Assembly (NCBI RefSeq): GCF_013618475.1 | Contig: NZ_JABJVN010000003.1 | Span: 310,001-374,000 of the forward strand | Direction: 5' to 3' | Origin: Saccharibacillus deserti | Lineage (GTDB): Bacteria > Bacillota > Bacilli > Paenibacillales > Paenibacillaceae | Length of the DNA stretch: 64,000 bases | Part shown: in pieces, positions 42,431 through 50,865 of the stretch | Layout of the letters: every line of letters starts with the position of its first letter | Position numbering within the stretch: position 1 is the stretch's first letter | Program-made: the position numbers and the translations under genes | Notes under the pieces: generated by a model | Database searches by the model: none | Told to the model about the DNA's origin: nothing | The model's input: only the letters and a program-made list of their open reading frames with translations

Positions 42431-43252
42431 ATGTACAAATGGATAGGAAAAACAGTCCTTGCCTTGATCCTGACGGCCGCTCCGATCTGCTGCTTCTCTT
42501 CCCGTCCGGCCGCGGCCGCGGAGACTGAAGTATCCTGGATCGACACATCCTCTCTCAAGCAGGGAACGATCGGGATTCGCTGCAGCGGCAGTCCGACCAA
42601 ACGCCATAAAGTGATGATTGTCAAAGCGGATAAGGTCTATACGTACGACCTTCAGGTGGCCGGACAATCGCAAACGTTTCCCCTGCAGTCCGGCAACGGC
42701 GCATACGAAGTGACCATGCTGGAACAAACCTCCGGAACCCAGTATCAAAAAATCGGCAGCACCTCCGTCAACCTTCAGGCAGCCAGCGACAATGCGGTAT
42801 TCCTAGGCTCGGTGCAAAATGTGAATTGGAAAGATTCCAAAACGGCAGCGGCGCTGGCCAAGAAGCTTACCGCCGGCAAAAAAACCGACACGGCAAAAGC
42901 AAAAGCCATTTATGAATATGTGACAGCCCATATCGGATACGATTTCAAAAAGGCCAAGTCGCTTGGAAGTCTCTATCTGCCTTCGGCCGACCGGACGCTG
43001 AGTTCGCAAAAAGGCATCTGCTACGATTACGCGTCCCTGATGGGGGTCATGTTGAGAAGCTCGGGAATTCCGACTAAGCTGGTCATGGGCAGCACGACTT
43101 ACGTGAAAGAATATCATGCGTGGAACGAAATTTATCTGAACGGCCGATGGGTCATCGTGGATGCGACGATCGATGCCGCTTACAAGCAGGCCGGCAAAGC
43201 GGTTCCTTTTGCCAAGTCGGCCGATAAATACAGTGCGTCCAAAGTCTATTGA
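42431..43252 (+). CDS. secreted transglutaminase-like protein (paralogue 2)
   Basis: A 273-residue paralogue of the upstream gene. There is a signal peptide at 1-~28 (VLALILTAAPICCFSSRPAAA), then SWIDTSSLKQGTIGI and the same beta domain, and a transglutaminase-like domain with Cys197 (KGICYDYAS), His229 (YHAWNE) and Asp244 (VDATID). ATG at 42431 has AAAGGAG at eight bases. An in-frame TTG two codons earlier lies too close to it. It stands directly behind riboswitch copy 5, so gene and riboswitch were probably duplicated together. It probably acts outside the cell when c-di-GMP is in the permissive range. Confidence 0.88.
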   Translation: MYKWIGKTVLALILTAAPICCFSSRPAAAAETEVSWIDTSSLKQGTIGIRCSGSPTKRHKVMIVKADKVYTYDLQVAGQSQTFPLQSGNGAYEVTMLEQTSGTQYQKIGSTSVNLQAASDNAVFLGSVQNVNWKDSKTAAALAKKLTAGKKTDTAKAKAIYEYVTAHIGYDFKKAKSLGSLYLPSADRTLSSQKGICYDYASLMGVMLRSSGIPTKLVMGSTTYVKEYHAWNEIYLNGRWVIVDATIDAAYKQAGKAVPFAKSADKYSASKVY

Positions 43253-43270
43253 TCCGAGAGGATTCACCGC

Positions 43271-43299
43271 GAACCTCGCTTTCGAGCGGGGTTCTTTTT
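43271..43299 (+). terminator. terminator after transglutaminase-like gene 2
   Basis: GAACCTCGCT pairs with AGCGGGGTTC around TTCG and is followed by TTTTTG. Confidence 0.92.
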
Positions 43300-43387
43300 G
43301 ATAGGGAACAACTTATTGCGACCTCGGAGCGTTTAATGGATAAAGCGGCAGTAATAAGATCCAACGAAGCTCGAATAAGGAGGCCGC

Positions 43388-43981
43388 ATGAAAACACATT
43401 ACGCACTTGGACTCATTCTTTTGTTCGTGCTGGCCTTTGTGCTGGCGGAGTATCCGTTTACCCGACAGATCGACAAAGCGATTCCGGCGGTGCTGTCGAC
43501 CGCCGATATACCGAATTCGGACAAGCGGACCGTGATCCGCGTCCAAGGCGAAGTGTCACGGAAGCTTTTTCGCCGCCCGGAATTCAAGGTGAATGTCACG
43601 GTCGACGGATTCGACTGGATGACGGATGGCCGCCATTCCGGCGAAGTCATGCGCACTGAACGCAACAAGGGGATCAATATGGGGGTCCTGCAGCATACGT
43701 ACAGCCCGAAATATGCCGCTTCAAACGGGTTTAATTTTATCAAGATGGCTACGATCTGGTTCGATGACGATTTTGGACAGGTGTATATCATGGCTTCGAC
43801 TGCTAGCTGGATGGACGATCCGGTCAAGGAGGCGGGAACTCTGCGGATGACCGGGGCGGCCGACAATCCGGACGAAGCCCGGGAGATCCAGCGGCAGCTC
43901 GGCGAAGCCTATCCGGGGTGGTTCGAATTGGAATCCGACCAGGTGTCTGCAGCCCTCTCCGGGCCGGGTCTTTCTCCTTGA
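43388..43981 (+). CDS. hypothetical membrane-anchored protein
   Basis: A 197-residue protein with one N-terminal membrane anchor or signal (residues ~5-22, LGLILLFVLAFVLA) and a beta-rich outer domain. The outer part contains KVNVTVDGFDWMTDG, FNFIKMATIWFDDDFGQVYIM and an acidic helical end. I recognise no family. The ATG follows AAGGAGGCCGC. It stands 48 bases before a LytTR regulator/kinase pair on the same strand with no terminator, so it may share their transcript. Confidence 0.7.
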   Translation: MKTHYALGLILLFVLAFVLAEYPFTRQIDKAIPAVLSTADIPNSDKRTVIRVQGEVSRKLFRRPEFKVNVTVDGFDWMTDGRHSGEVMRTERNKGINMGVLQHTYSPKYAASNGFNFIKMATIWFDDDFGQVYIMASTASWMDDPVKEAGTLRMTGAADNPDEAREIQRQLGEAYPGWFELESDQVSAALSGPGLSP

Positions 43982-44028
43982 AGCGGCGGAACGTATAATA
44001 GAAGGAAAAAGTGCGGGAGGCTCACGAT

Positions 44029-44772
44029 ATGTACCGGATCGCCATTTGTGACGACGAGCAGCCGCGGAGAGAAGACGTCCGGCGGATGCTGCTCGATCTG
44101 TCCGTGAAGTCGGGCATCGACTTCGGGACCGGTCTCTTCGCATCGGGCGAAGAACTGCTGGCCCATTACGAGGAGGGCGGCGAGCCTTTTCATGTTCTGG
44201 TACTGGATATCGAGATGAACGGCCTGAGCGGGATCGAGACGGCGCGGAAGCTGCGGGACATGCGGCGTCTGGGCGAACAGATCATCTTCCTGACGAGTTA
44301 CGCCGAATACATGCTGGAGAGTTTCGACGTCATGACGTTCCAATACCTGCTCAAGCCGGTCGATCCGGCCGTGTTCGAAGAGAAAATGCTCAAGCTGTGC
44401 CGTTATTTCGAGGAAAAGGAACGGGAAATTCTGATCGTCAAGTCGGCGGAAGGCGATCTGGTGCTGCATCACGACGAGATTGTTTCGATCGAAGCCGCCA
44501 ACGGCCTGACCGTCAAAAATAAGCTGAAAATCACGACGACCCGCGGGGTGTACGACGGCCGGGGCTTGATCTCGAGCTATGCCGAAGCGTTGAAAGACGG
44601 ACGTTTCCTGCAGATTCATCGTTCGATCCTCATCAATCTGTCCCATGTGCATAAATTCGCCGGCAGCCGGGTCGTCATGTCCAACGCGGCGGAACTGCCG
44701 ATCGGACGTTCCAAAGTCAAAGAGGTCAAAGACGCCTGTACCCGGTTCATGGTTACGAGGGCGGAAGGATGA
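44029..44772 (+). CDS. LytTR-family response regulator
   Basis: A 247-residue regulator. The receiver domain (~1-125) starts YRIAICDDEQPRR, with phospho-acceptor Asp60 in LVLDIEMNGLSG and Lys in LLKPVD. A LytTR DNA-binding domain (~135-245) contains IVSIEAANGLTV and LQIHRSILINLSHV. The ATG at 44029 follows GGGAGG; an upstream in-frame start has no ribosome site. It overlaps the kinase gene by four bases (ATGA). The target genes are unknown; the serine hydrolase downstream is a candidate by position. Confidence 0.9.
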   Translation: MYRIAICDDEQPRREDVRRMLLDLSVKSGIDFGTGLFASGEELLAHYEEGGEPFHVLVLDIEMNGLSGIETARKLRDMRRLGEQIIFLTSYAEYMLESFDVMTFQYLLKPVDPAVFEEKMLKLCRYFEEKEREILIVKSAEGDLVLHHDEIVSIEAANGLTVKNKLKITTTRGVYDGRGLISSYAEALKDGRFLQIHRSILINLSHVHKFAGSRVVMSNAAELPIGRSKVKEVKDACTRFMVTRAEG

Positions 44773-46058
44773 ACAGTCCCGGACTTCTGATCCTGCTGAA
44801 TATCGGAATTGCGATTGTCATGACCGTGCAGGCCCACTTTTATTTCAATTCCGTTTTCGGCAAAGAGAAAGGCAAGCCCGGCAAAAAATACTGGATCGCC
44901 GCTTTTTTGCCGCTGACGTTTCTCTATCTGACTTTCGATCTTCCGGATCTGCTGTCTTCGCTGATTGCGCTCGGCATCTTGTTCCTGTTCGCTCAAGGGT
45001 ACGAGGTATCCCAGAAACTCAGAGCCATGTTCGCGATCTTGTACGCCGTACTGCTGACGCTCATCAATTTTCTGCTGATCTACCTGCTTCATCCTTCCCT
45101 GCAGATCGAAACGGCCAGACCCGACGATCTCCTCGAGCGGATCCAACTGGCGACGGTGCTGCTGATCGGCTGCACAATCATGTTTGCCGTGATCCAGGCG
45201 ATCCGGCTTGTCGTTAAACGGCGCCGCTTTCCGCTGGAGTCGCGTTATTCGCTTCTGTTCTTGTGCGTGCCGCTGATCAGCGTCTATCAGGTCAACGCCA
45301 TTACCTTGTACAGCGTCAAAAACATCCATTATTTCGTGACGGTGTTTGGTTTTATCGTGCTTAATATCCTGGTCGTCTATATGCTGGATACGGTGATCGC
45401 CCGGTTTCAACTGACGCTTCAGAACGAACGGCTGCAGAGCCAGATGGATTATCAGGATGCCAATTACGAGAAGACGGTGCACAGCTTCAAAGAGATCAAG
45501 CGTATCATTCACGATACGAACAAGCAGCTGCTGGTCGTGGCGGAATATATCGAGCGCGGCCGGGGCGAAGAAGCGCGCGAGCATATTCTGACCACGCTCA
45601 GCGAGATCGACAGCGCTTACCGGCGGGTCAATACCGGCAATCTGGTAGTTGATGCGCTGGTCACGAATGCGCTGAACGTGGGCCGGGCGAACGGCATCCG
45701 CATCGATACGGAACTCGGCATACGCGAGCCGGAGGTGCCGATCGAACGCTATGATCTGTGCGTCGTGCTCGGCAATATGCTGGACAATGCGGTCGAGGCG
45801 TCGAAGAAGATCAAGATCGCCGAAGATCGGCATATCCGCGTCCATATCCGTTCGAGCGAAGCGGCGCTGTTCATCCGCGTACGCAATCGGACCGAGCGGG
45901 AAGTGACCGATCTGCGCAGCCTCAAAGCCGATCCGGACAATCATGGGTTCGGGCTGACCAATATCGAGCGAATCTGCGATAAATACGGCGGCCATATGGC
46001 GATCGAGACGGAAAACCTGACGTTCGACAATATGGTCATGCTGCCTTTTTCCCGATAA
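44769..46058 (+). CDS. GHKL sensor histidine kinase, AgrC/NatK type
   Basis: A 429-residue membrane kinase. Six to seven membrane helices fill residues ~5-215, a coiled linker follows, and the phospho-acceptor is His248 in KRIIHDTNKQLL. The C-terminal ATPase has the N box NMLDNAVEASKK and the G box NHGFGLTNIERI. This multi-helix sensor with a LytTR partner is typical of peptide or membrane-stress sensing systems. It is translationally coupled to the regulator. Confidence 0.9.
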   Translation: MNSPGLLILLNIGIAIVMTVQAHFYFNSVFGKEKGKPGKKYWIAAFLPLTFLYLTFDLPDLLSSLIALGILFLFAQGYEVSQKLRAMFAILYAVLLTLINFLLIYLLHPSLQIETARPDDLLERIQLATVLLIGCTIMFAVIQAIRLVVKRRRFPLESRYSLLFLCVPLISVYQVNAITLYSVKNIHYFVTVFGFIVLNILVVYMLDTVIARFQLTLQNERLQSQMDYQDANYEKTVHSFKEIKRIIHDTNKQLLVVAEYIERGRGEEAREHILTTLSEIDSAYRRVNTGNLVVDALVTNALNVGRANGIRIDTELGIREPEVPIERYDLCVVLGNMLDNAVEASKKIKIAEDRHIRVHIRSSEAALFIRVRNRTEREVTDLRSLKADPDNHGFGLTNIERICDKYGGHMAIETENLTFDNMVMLPFSR

Positions 46059-46066
46059 AAAAGAAC

Positions 46067-46105
46067 AAAGATCTCCGGCGGCGATGTCGTTCGGGGGTCT
46101 TTTTT
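46067..46105 (+). terminator. terminator after the kinase gene
   Basis: AAAGATCTCCG pairs with CGGGGGTCTTT (G-T pairs allowed) and is followed by TTTG. Confidence 0.8.
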
Positions 46106-46203
46106 GACGTTTCGGGATCTTTATGCGCACCGGACGGCTGCCGGGGCTATGCTGAGTACACGAAGCGCAGATCACGAATCCAACCGGAAAGAAGGAGTTA
46201 GCG

Positions 46204-48333
46204 ATGAAACGAACCAAGAGGAGTACGAAGATATGGAAAAAGACAGGGACGGCTGCCATGGCGGCGATGCTGCTCGCACTGCCGCTGGCCGAAGGGCAGG
46301 GACGGGCACAGACCGCTCCGGCTTCATCCGGGCAGACTGCTCCGAACGTGCTGTCGCACAGCGCCGCCCAGGCCGCAGCAAAGAAAATGACCGAAGCGCT
46401 GATGGAAAATTACGGCGTGACCGGCGTACAGTATGCGATCCGGGACAAAGGAAAAGTGGTGCTGTCGGGCGGAACGACGCTTGATGACGCGGGTGCCAAA
46501 CAAGACATTTCCAATACCCGAATGTTCGGCGTAGGCTCCGTCAGCAAAATGTACGTGACCGCGTCGGCCATGATGCTGGCGGACGAAGGGAAGATCGATA
46601 TCGACCGTCCGCTGACCGATTATATTCCCGATTTCAAGATGGCCGACGAACGTTACAAACAGATCACGGTACGCATGCTGATGAATCACTCGTCGGGCCT
46701 GTACGGTTCGCATTACAAGAACAGCATGCTGCTCGGCGATAACGATTCGGAGAATTACAAGGCCCTGCTCTCGAACCTGAGCGTACAGCGGCTGAAGTCC
46801 GACCCGGGCGAATATTCCGTATATGCCAACGACGGCTTCCAACTGCTGGAGCTGCTGGTCGAACGGGTAAGCGGAATGAGCTACAGCGATTTCCTGCGTA
46901 AACGGATTGCGGAACCGTTGTCGCTGACTTCGACCCGGACACCGATGGACGAGTTCGACCGCAAGCAGCTTGAGCCGATCCGCCTGCCGGGGATCAAGCA
47001 GGCCCTGCCGCCGGAAAATGCCAATATTCTCGGTACGGGCGGCGTGTATTCGACAGCGGAAGAGCTGACGTTATTCTCGGAAGTGCTGAGCGGCAAGCAT
47101 CCGAAGCTGCTGTCCGAAGCGTCGGTCGAAGCCATGCTGCAGCCGGAATACCGCAAAGGCGTCTGGGTACCGGATACGAAAAACGCCTTCGGCTACGGCC
47201 TGGGCTGGGATTCGGTCGATCTCGAACCGTTCGGCGACTACAACATCCGCGCGGCGACCAAAGGCGGAGACACGATCATGTACCACTCCGCACTGATCAG
47301 CCTGCCGGACGACGATATTTCGATCGCATTCCAGACCTCCGGCGGTTCGTCCGTGTTCAACACGACCGCAGCGACGAATATTCTGTTGGAATATTTGAAG
47401 CAGACCGGGAAGATCACGAACCTTTTGCCGGAAAAAACGCACGCAAAGCCGGTTAAGCAGACGATGCCGGCAGAGATGGACAAGTACGCCGGACTGTATG
47501 GAATGGTGGGAGAGACACGCGAACTTAAGATCCAAAACAGCGAGATCCAAATGCCGGCGCTGATGAGCGACATGATCCCGGCCCAGACTTATGTCTATAC
47601 CGGAAAAGGAGAATTCACAAGCGAAGACGGCCGCACCGTGCTGGGCTTCGACGAACAAACCAACGGACATACGTACATGCGCATTCGCAGCGATATCGCG
47701 CTTCCGGGCATCGGAAATTCGCGGATGGCCTTCTATGAAGCACAGAAGCTGGATCAAAATCCGGTAGACGCTTCGGCAGCGGCAGCTTGGGCGAAACGCC
47801 AGGGCAAAACGTATTATGCGCTGGACGAGAAGATCAATTCCCTGTTCTACATCTCGCCTTCGATTCTAACCAAGAAAATCGCGGTGAAGGCGGAGAGCGG
47901 CTATGCCAACGGAACCCGGATCGTCGATGCGGACCATGCGGTCAACGCCGTCGAAATCCCGGTCATGAACGGACGCGATACTTTCGATCTGGACTTCTCC
48001 CGCGAAGGCGGCGCCGAGTACCTCAAAGCCGACGGCCGGACTTATGTGAGCGAAGACGCGATCACTCCGATCTATGCAGGAGAGTCCTCCGTCGTAACGA
48101 TTCCGGCTGCCGGAAGCGTGCGCTGGTTCAAGATTCCGGCCGGCGCGGCGGGCAGGACGCTGATGCCGACCCTTCCACAGGGAGCGGGCTTTGCGGTCTA
48201 CGATGCTGCGGGAACGCCGGTCGCCCTGTCGATCGCAAGCGGCGTCAAAACGGCGGTGCTGCCGGAAGGCGGCATGGTGGTCTTCGGAGGCCAAGCCGGA
48301 GACACGCTGAACGTGTCGCTGAAGAAACAATAA
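46204..48333 (+). CDS. secreted serine hydrolase, beta-lactamase class C / penicillin-binding protein-like
   Basis: A 709-residue exported protein with a signal peptide at ~1-36 (basic start, then AAMAAMLLALPLAEGQGRA). The serine hydrolase domain (~55-410) has Ser112 and Lys115 in the SVSK motif, Tyr207-x-Asn209 in VYANDGF and a late hydrophobic triad region around TKGGDTIMYHS. About 300 C-terminal residues follow in beta-rich domains. Relatives include esterases, D-aminopeptidases and carboxypeptidases; true beta-lactamase activity is not implied. The ATG at 46204 follows AAGGAGTTAGCG. Confidence 0.9.
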   Translation: MKRTKRSTKIWKKTGTAAMAAMLLALPLAEGQGRAQTAPASSGQTAPNVLSHSAAQAAAKKMTEALMENYGVTGVQYAIRDKGKVVLSGGTTLDDAGAKQDISNTRMFGVGSVSKMYVTASAMMLADEGKIDIDRPLTDYIPDFKMADERYKQITVRMLMNHSSGLYGSHYKNSMLLGDNDSENYKALLSNLSVQRLKSDPGEYSVYANDGFQLLELLVERVSGMSYSDFLRKRIAEPLSLTSTRTPMDEFDRKQLEPIRLPGIKQALPPENANILGTGGVYSTAEELTLFSEVLSGKHPKLLSEASVEAMLQPEYRKGVWVPDTKNAFGYGLGWDSVDLEPFGDYNIRAATKGGDTIMYHSALISLPDDDISIAFQTSGGSSVFNTTAATNILLEYLKQTGKITNLLPEKTHAKPVKQTMPAEMDKYAGLYGMVGETRELKIQNSEIQMPALMSDMIPAQTYVYTGKGEFTSEDGRTVLGFDEQTNGHTYMRIRSDIALPGIGNSRMAFYEAQKLDQNPVDASAAAAWAKRQGKTYYALDEKINSLFYISPSILTKKIAVKAESGYANGTRIVDADHAVNAVEIPVMNGRDTFDLDFSREGGAEYLKADGRTYVSEDAITPIYAGESSVVTIPAAGSVRWFKIPAGAAGRTLMPTLPQGAGFAVYDAAGTPVALSIASGVKTAVLPEGGMVVFGGQAGDTLNVSLKKQ

Positions 48334-48376
48334 GCACGGGAAGAGTCAAGCAGGCCGATTCGTCGGTCATACCGGA

Positions 48377-48414
48377 GTCCGGTTCCCTTCTGACAGGGGG
48401 AGCCGGATTTTTTT
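48377..48414 (+). terminator. terminator after the serine hydrolase gene
   Basis: GTCCGGTTCCC pairs with GGGGAGCCGGAT-type arms and is followed by TTTTTTT. Confidence 0.82.
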
Positions 48415-48603
48415 GCGTGGATCGATGAATCTCCCGATTTAGGTATATCTTCTTCATTAAATTTCAAAAAATAATATCATGCCCTATACATACGGCCGCC
48501 CTAAATGTCGAAAAGTAGGTACGGACCTATATAGAGGAAGCCAAAACGAACGGCCGCCCATTCTCAAGTGCCGAAATCGAATATAAAGGAGCCTGTAACG
48601 GAT

Positions 48604-50655
48604 ATGAAGTTGTTTCGAAGCCTGACCGAAAGCTTGTTTTTGCGAATATTGTCTATTGCGGCTGTATGCATCGTCGTATCGATGGTCATTTCTATCGCGG
48701 CGATCGGATACATGACTACCCGTTCGTACGAAAGCATGAACACCGAGTCTCTGACGCGGGTCGCGGACGAGAAAGTCACCGAGCTTCAAATGATGGTCTC
48801 GGCCCAGCAGAACATGACCGATTCGATCTCCAAAGAACTGTTCAACCTCGATTATTTCAAAAAATTGAACGCAACCGGCGCAGCCGAGCAGGCGGGATTC
48901 GATCGAATCCAAAGCAGCATCGCCGAAAAGCTGAACAGCTCAAACGGATTGTATGAAAATATCTTTTTTACGTATCGGGATAAAGTGTATGTAGACGGTC
49001 TGGGAGGCGTATCGCAGGGTACGGACATGCTGTCGACATCGCCGTGGTACAAACCCGTGCTCGACAGCGGCGCTCCCGTGGTGGGGGATCTGCAGGCATC
49101 GCCGGTCACGGGTCTTCCCGCTATCGCGATAGCGGCTCCTGTCAAAGACCCCGCTACCGGTACTCTACTGAGCGTGTTCGCTCTTCCGATCAACGTAAAT
49201 GTCCTGCTGAGCGAAATCACCCAAAAAGAAGACGAGCAGGTCATTACGACCGTCGTCACCGACGAAAAAGGGATGGTGATCGCCTCGCACGATGTGGACC
49301 AGGTGCTGAAGACCGACTTCACCAAGCTGGCTAACGAAAAAGGACTGCGGCAGCTTGCCGTATCCGAACAAGGAACCGGTTATGTGACGATTGACGGCGT
49401 GCGCTACCTCGCTTCTTTTATCAAAGACGATGTGCTCAAAATGAATGTCGTGACTTACCTGCCCGTCAGCAGTTATATGAACGGCCTGTACAGCATGCTC
49501 GCGACGATGGTTGCCATAACGTTGGCCGCGCTGCTGATCGCTTTGACGGTTCTGTTCCTGGTGGTACGCAGCATTGTCCGTCCGATCCGGGTGGCGTCCG
49601 AGCAGTTGGAGTTTATGGCTCAAGGCGACTTCTCCCGGGAACTGCCGCAAAAATATATCGGCAGCGCCGGCGAGACAGGGGTGCTTATTCGCTCGATGAA
49701 CAAGATGCACGAGAATACGAAGAAGGTAATCCGGTCGGTCAACGAAGAATCCGCCCATCTCAAAGAAGTATCCAACACCGTACATTTCATGTTTACCGAT
49801 ATGGACAACGAACTGCGGGAAGTCTCGCTCACGACGCAGAGCATGTCCGCGGGCATGGAGGAAACGGCGGCTTCGGCGCAGCAGATCAATGCGTCCACGG
49901 ATGAATTCGAGAAAGCGATCGGTTCGATCTCCAGAGGCGCCCAAGAAGGGGCGGAAGAGGCCGCCGTCATCAGCAGACGTGCCAAAGAGCTCAAAACGGC
50001 GCTTGAAACCTCCATTGCCGAGACGACGAATGCTTATGGGGAAGTGCAGGCCGGTCTGCGGGAAGCGCTGGAAAAATCCAAGTCGGTCGATGCCATCAAG
50101 GCGCTGAGCGAAGCGATTCTGCAAATCACCCAGCAGACGAACCTGCTGGCGCTCAACGCTTCGATCGAAGCGGCAAGAGCCGGGGAAGCGGGCAGAGGGT
50201 TCGCCGTCGTGGCCGACGAAATTCGAAAATTGGCCGACGCTTCCAAAAACACGGTGGGACAAATCCAGCTGATTACCGGAAGCGTGACGGACTCGGTCAG
50301 CAACCTGCAGCATTTCACGCAGCGTCTGATGGACATGCTTACCGGCACGATTGCCGAAGATTATACGATGATGAGCCGAACGAGCGAGTCTTATCTGAAC
50401 GATGCGCTCTACATGGACCGGATGGTATCCGAGTTCAGTTCGACCAGCGAGGAGCTGAGCGCATCCGTGCAAAATCTGGCGCAGGCCATCAACGAAATTT
50501 CGAGTTCCAACAACGACTCCGCCGAAGGAACGGAAGAGATCGCGGACAAGACGGCCAGTGTCGTCGGCAAAGCCAACGGCATTGCCGGAGAAGCGCGGAA
50601 AACGAACGAAAGCGCGGACCGTTTGAATCAAATGATCGGGCAGTTCAAGGTGTAA
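48604..50655 (+). CDS. methyl-accepting chemotaxis protein with Cache sensor
   Basis: A 683-residue chemoreceptor. It has a first membrane segment at ~14-36 ([20 protein letters not shown]), an extracellular double-Cache sensor domain (~40-290, with [16 protein letters not shown] and [13 protein letters not shown]), and a second segment at ~300-325. A HAMP domain ([18 protein letters not shown]) is followed by a long cytoplasmic signalling coiled coil whose tip reads [37 protein letters not shown]. It couples ligand binding to CheA. ATG at 48604 is chosen because AAAGGAG lies between it and the in-frame GTG at 48568. Confidence 0.94.
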   Translation: MKLFRSLTESLFLRILSIAAVCIVVSMVISIAAIGYMTTRSYESMNTESLTRVADEKVTELQMMVSAQQNMTDSISKELFNLDYFKKLNATGAAEQAGFDRIQSSIAEKLNSSNGLYENIFFTYRDKVYVDGLGGVSQGTDMLSTSPWYKPVLDSGAPVVGDLQASPVTGLPAIAIAAPVKDPATGTLLSVFALPINVNVLLSEITQKEDEQVITTVVTDEKGMVIASHDVDQVLKTDFTKLANEKGLRQLAVSEQGTGYVTIDGVRYLASFIKDDVLKMNVVTYLPVSSYMNGLYSMLATMVAITLAALLIALTVLFLVVRSIVRPIRVASEQLEFMAQGDFSRELPQKYIGSAGETGVLIRSMNKMHENTKKVIRSVNEESAHLKEVSNTVHFMFTDMDNELREVSLTTQSMSAGMEETAASAQQINASTDEFEKAIGSISRGAQEGAEEAAVISRRAKELKTALETSIAETTNAYGEVQAGLREALEKSKSVDAIKALSEAILQITQQTNLLALNASIEAARAGEAGRGFAVVADEIRKLADASKNTVGQIQLITGSVTDSVSNLQHFTQRLMDMLTGTIAEDYTMMSRTSESYLNDALYMDRMVSEFSSTSEELSASVQNLAQAINEISSSNNDSAEGTEEIADKTASVVGKANGIAGEARKTNESADRLNQMIGQFKV

Positions 50656-50778
50656 CCGGAAATAAACCGGTAAAGGAAGGACCGATCCGGACACCGGATT
50701 CGGTTCTTTCCCGTGTCCGGGGAGGAGCGGGCGGGTTCGCTTTTTATATTCGAAATTTATTTATCCGCGGGCAAACGA

Positions 50779-50787
50779 TGGTATAAT
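50779..50787 (+). promoter_or_regulatory. extended -10 promoter of the TerB module
   Basis: TGGTATAAT is a perfect extended -10 element (TG at 50779-50780, TATAAT at 50782-50787), about 80 bases before the TerB gene. The -35 (ATTTAT) is weak. Confidence 0.55.
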
Positions 50788-50865
50788 GGACGAATCGAAA
50801 ATTCAGGAAAGCCCATTATCGGCGCAGCTCTACAATTTGTCGGACAAGGGAGTCAGGGGAGTGGA

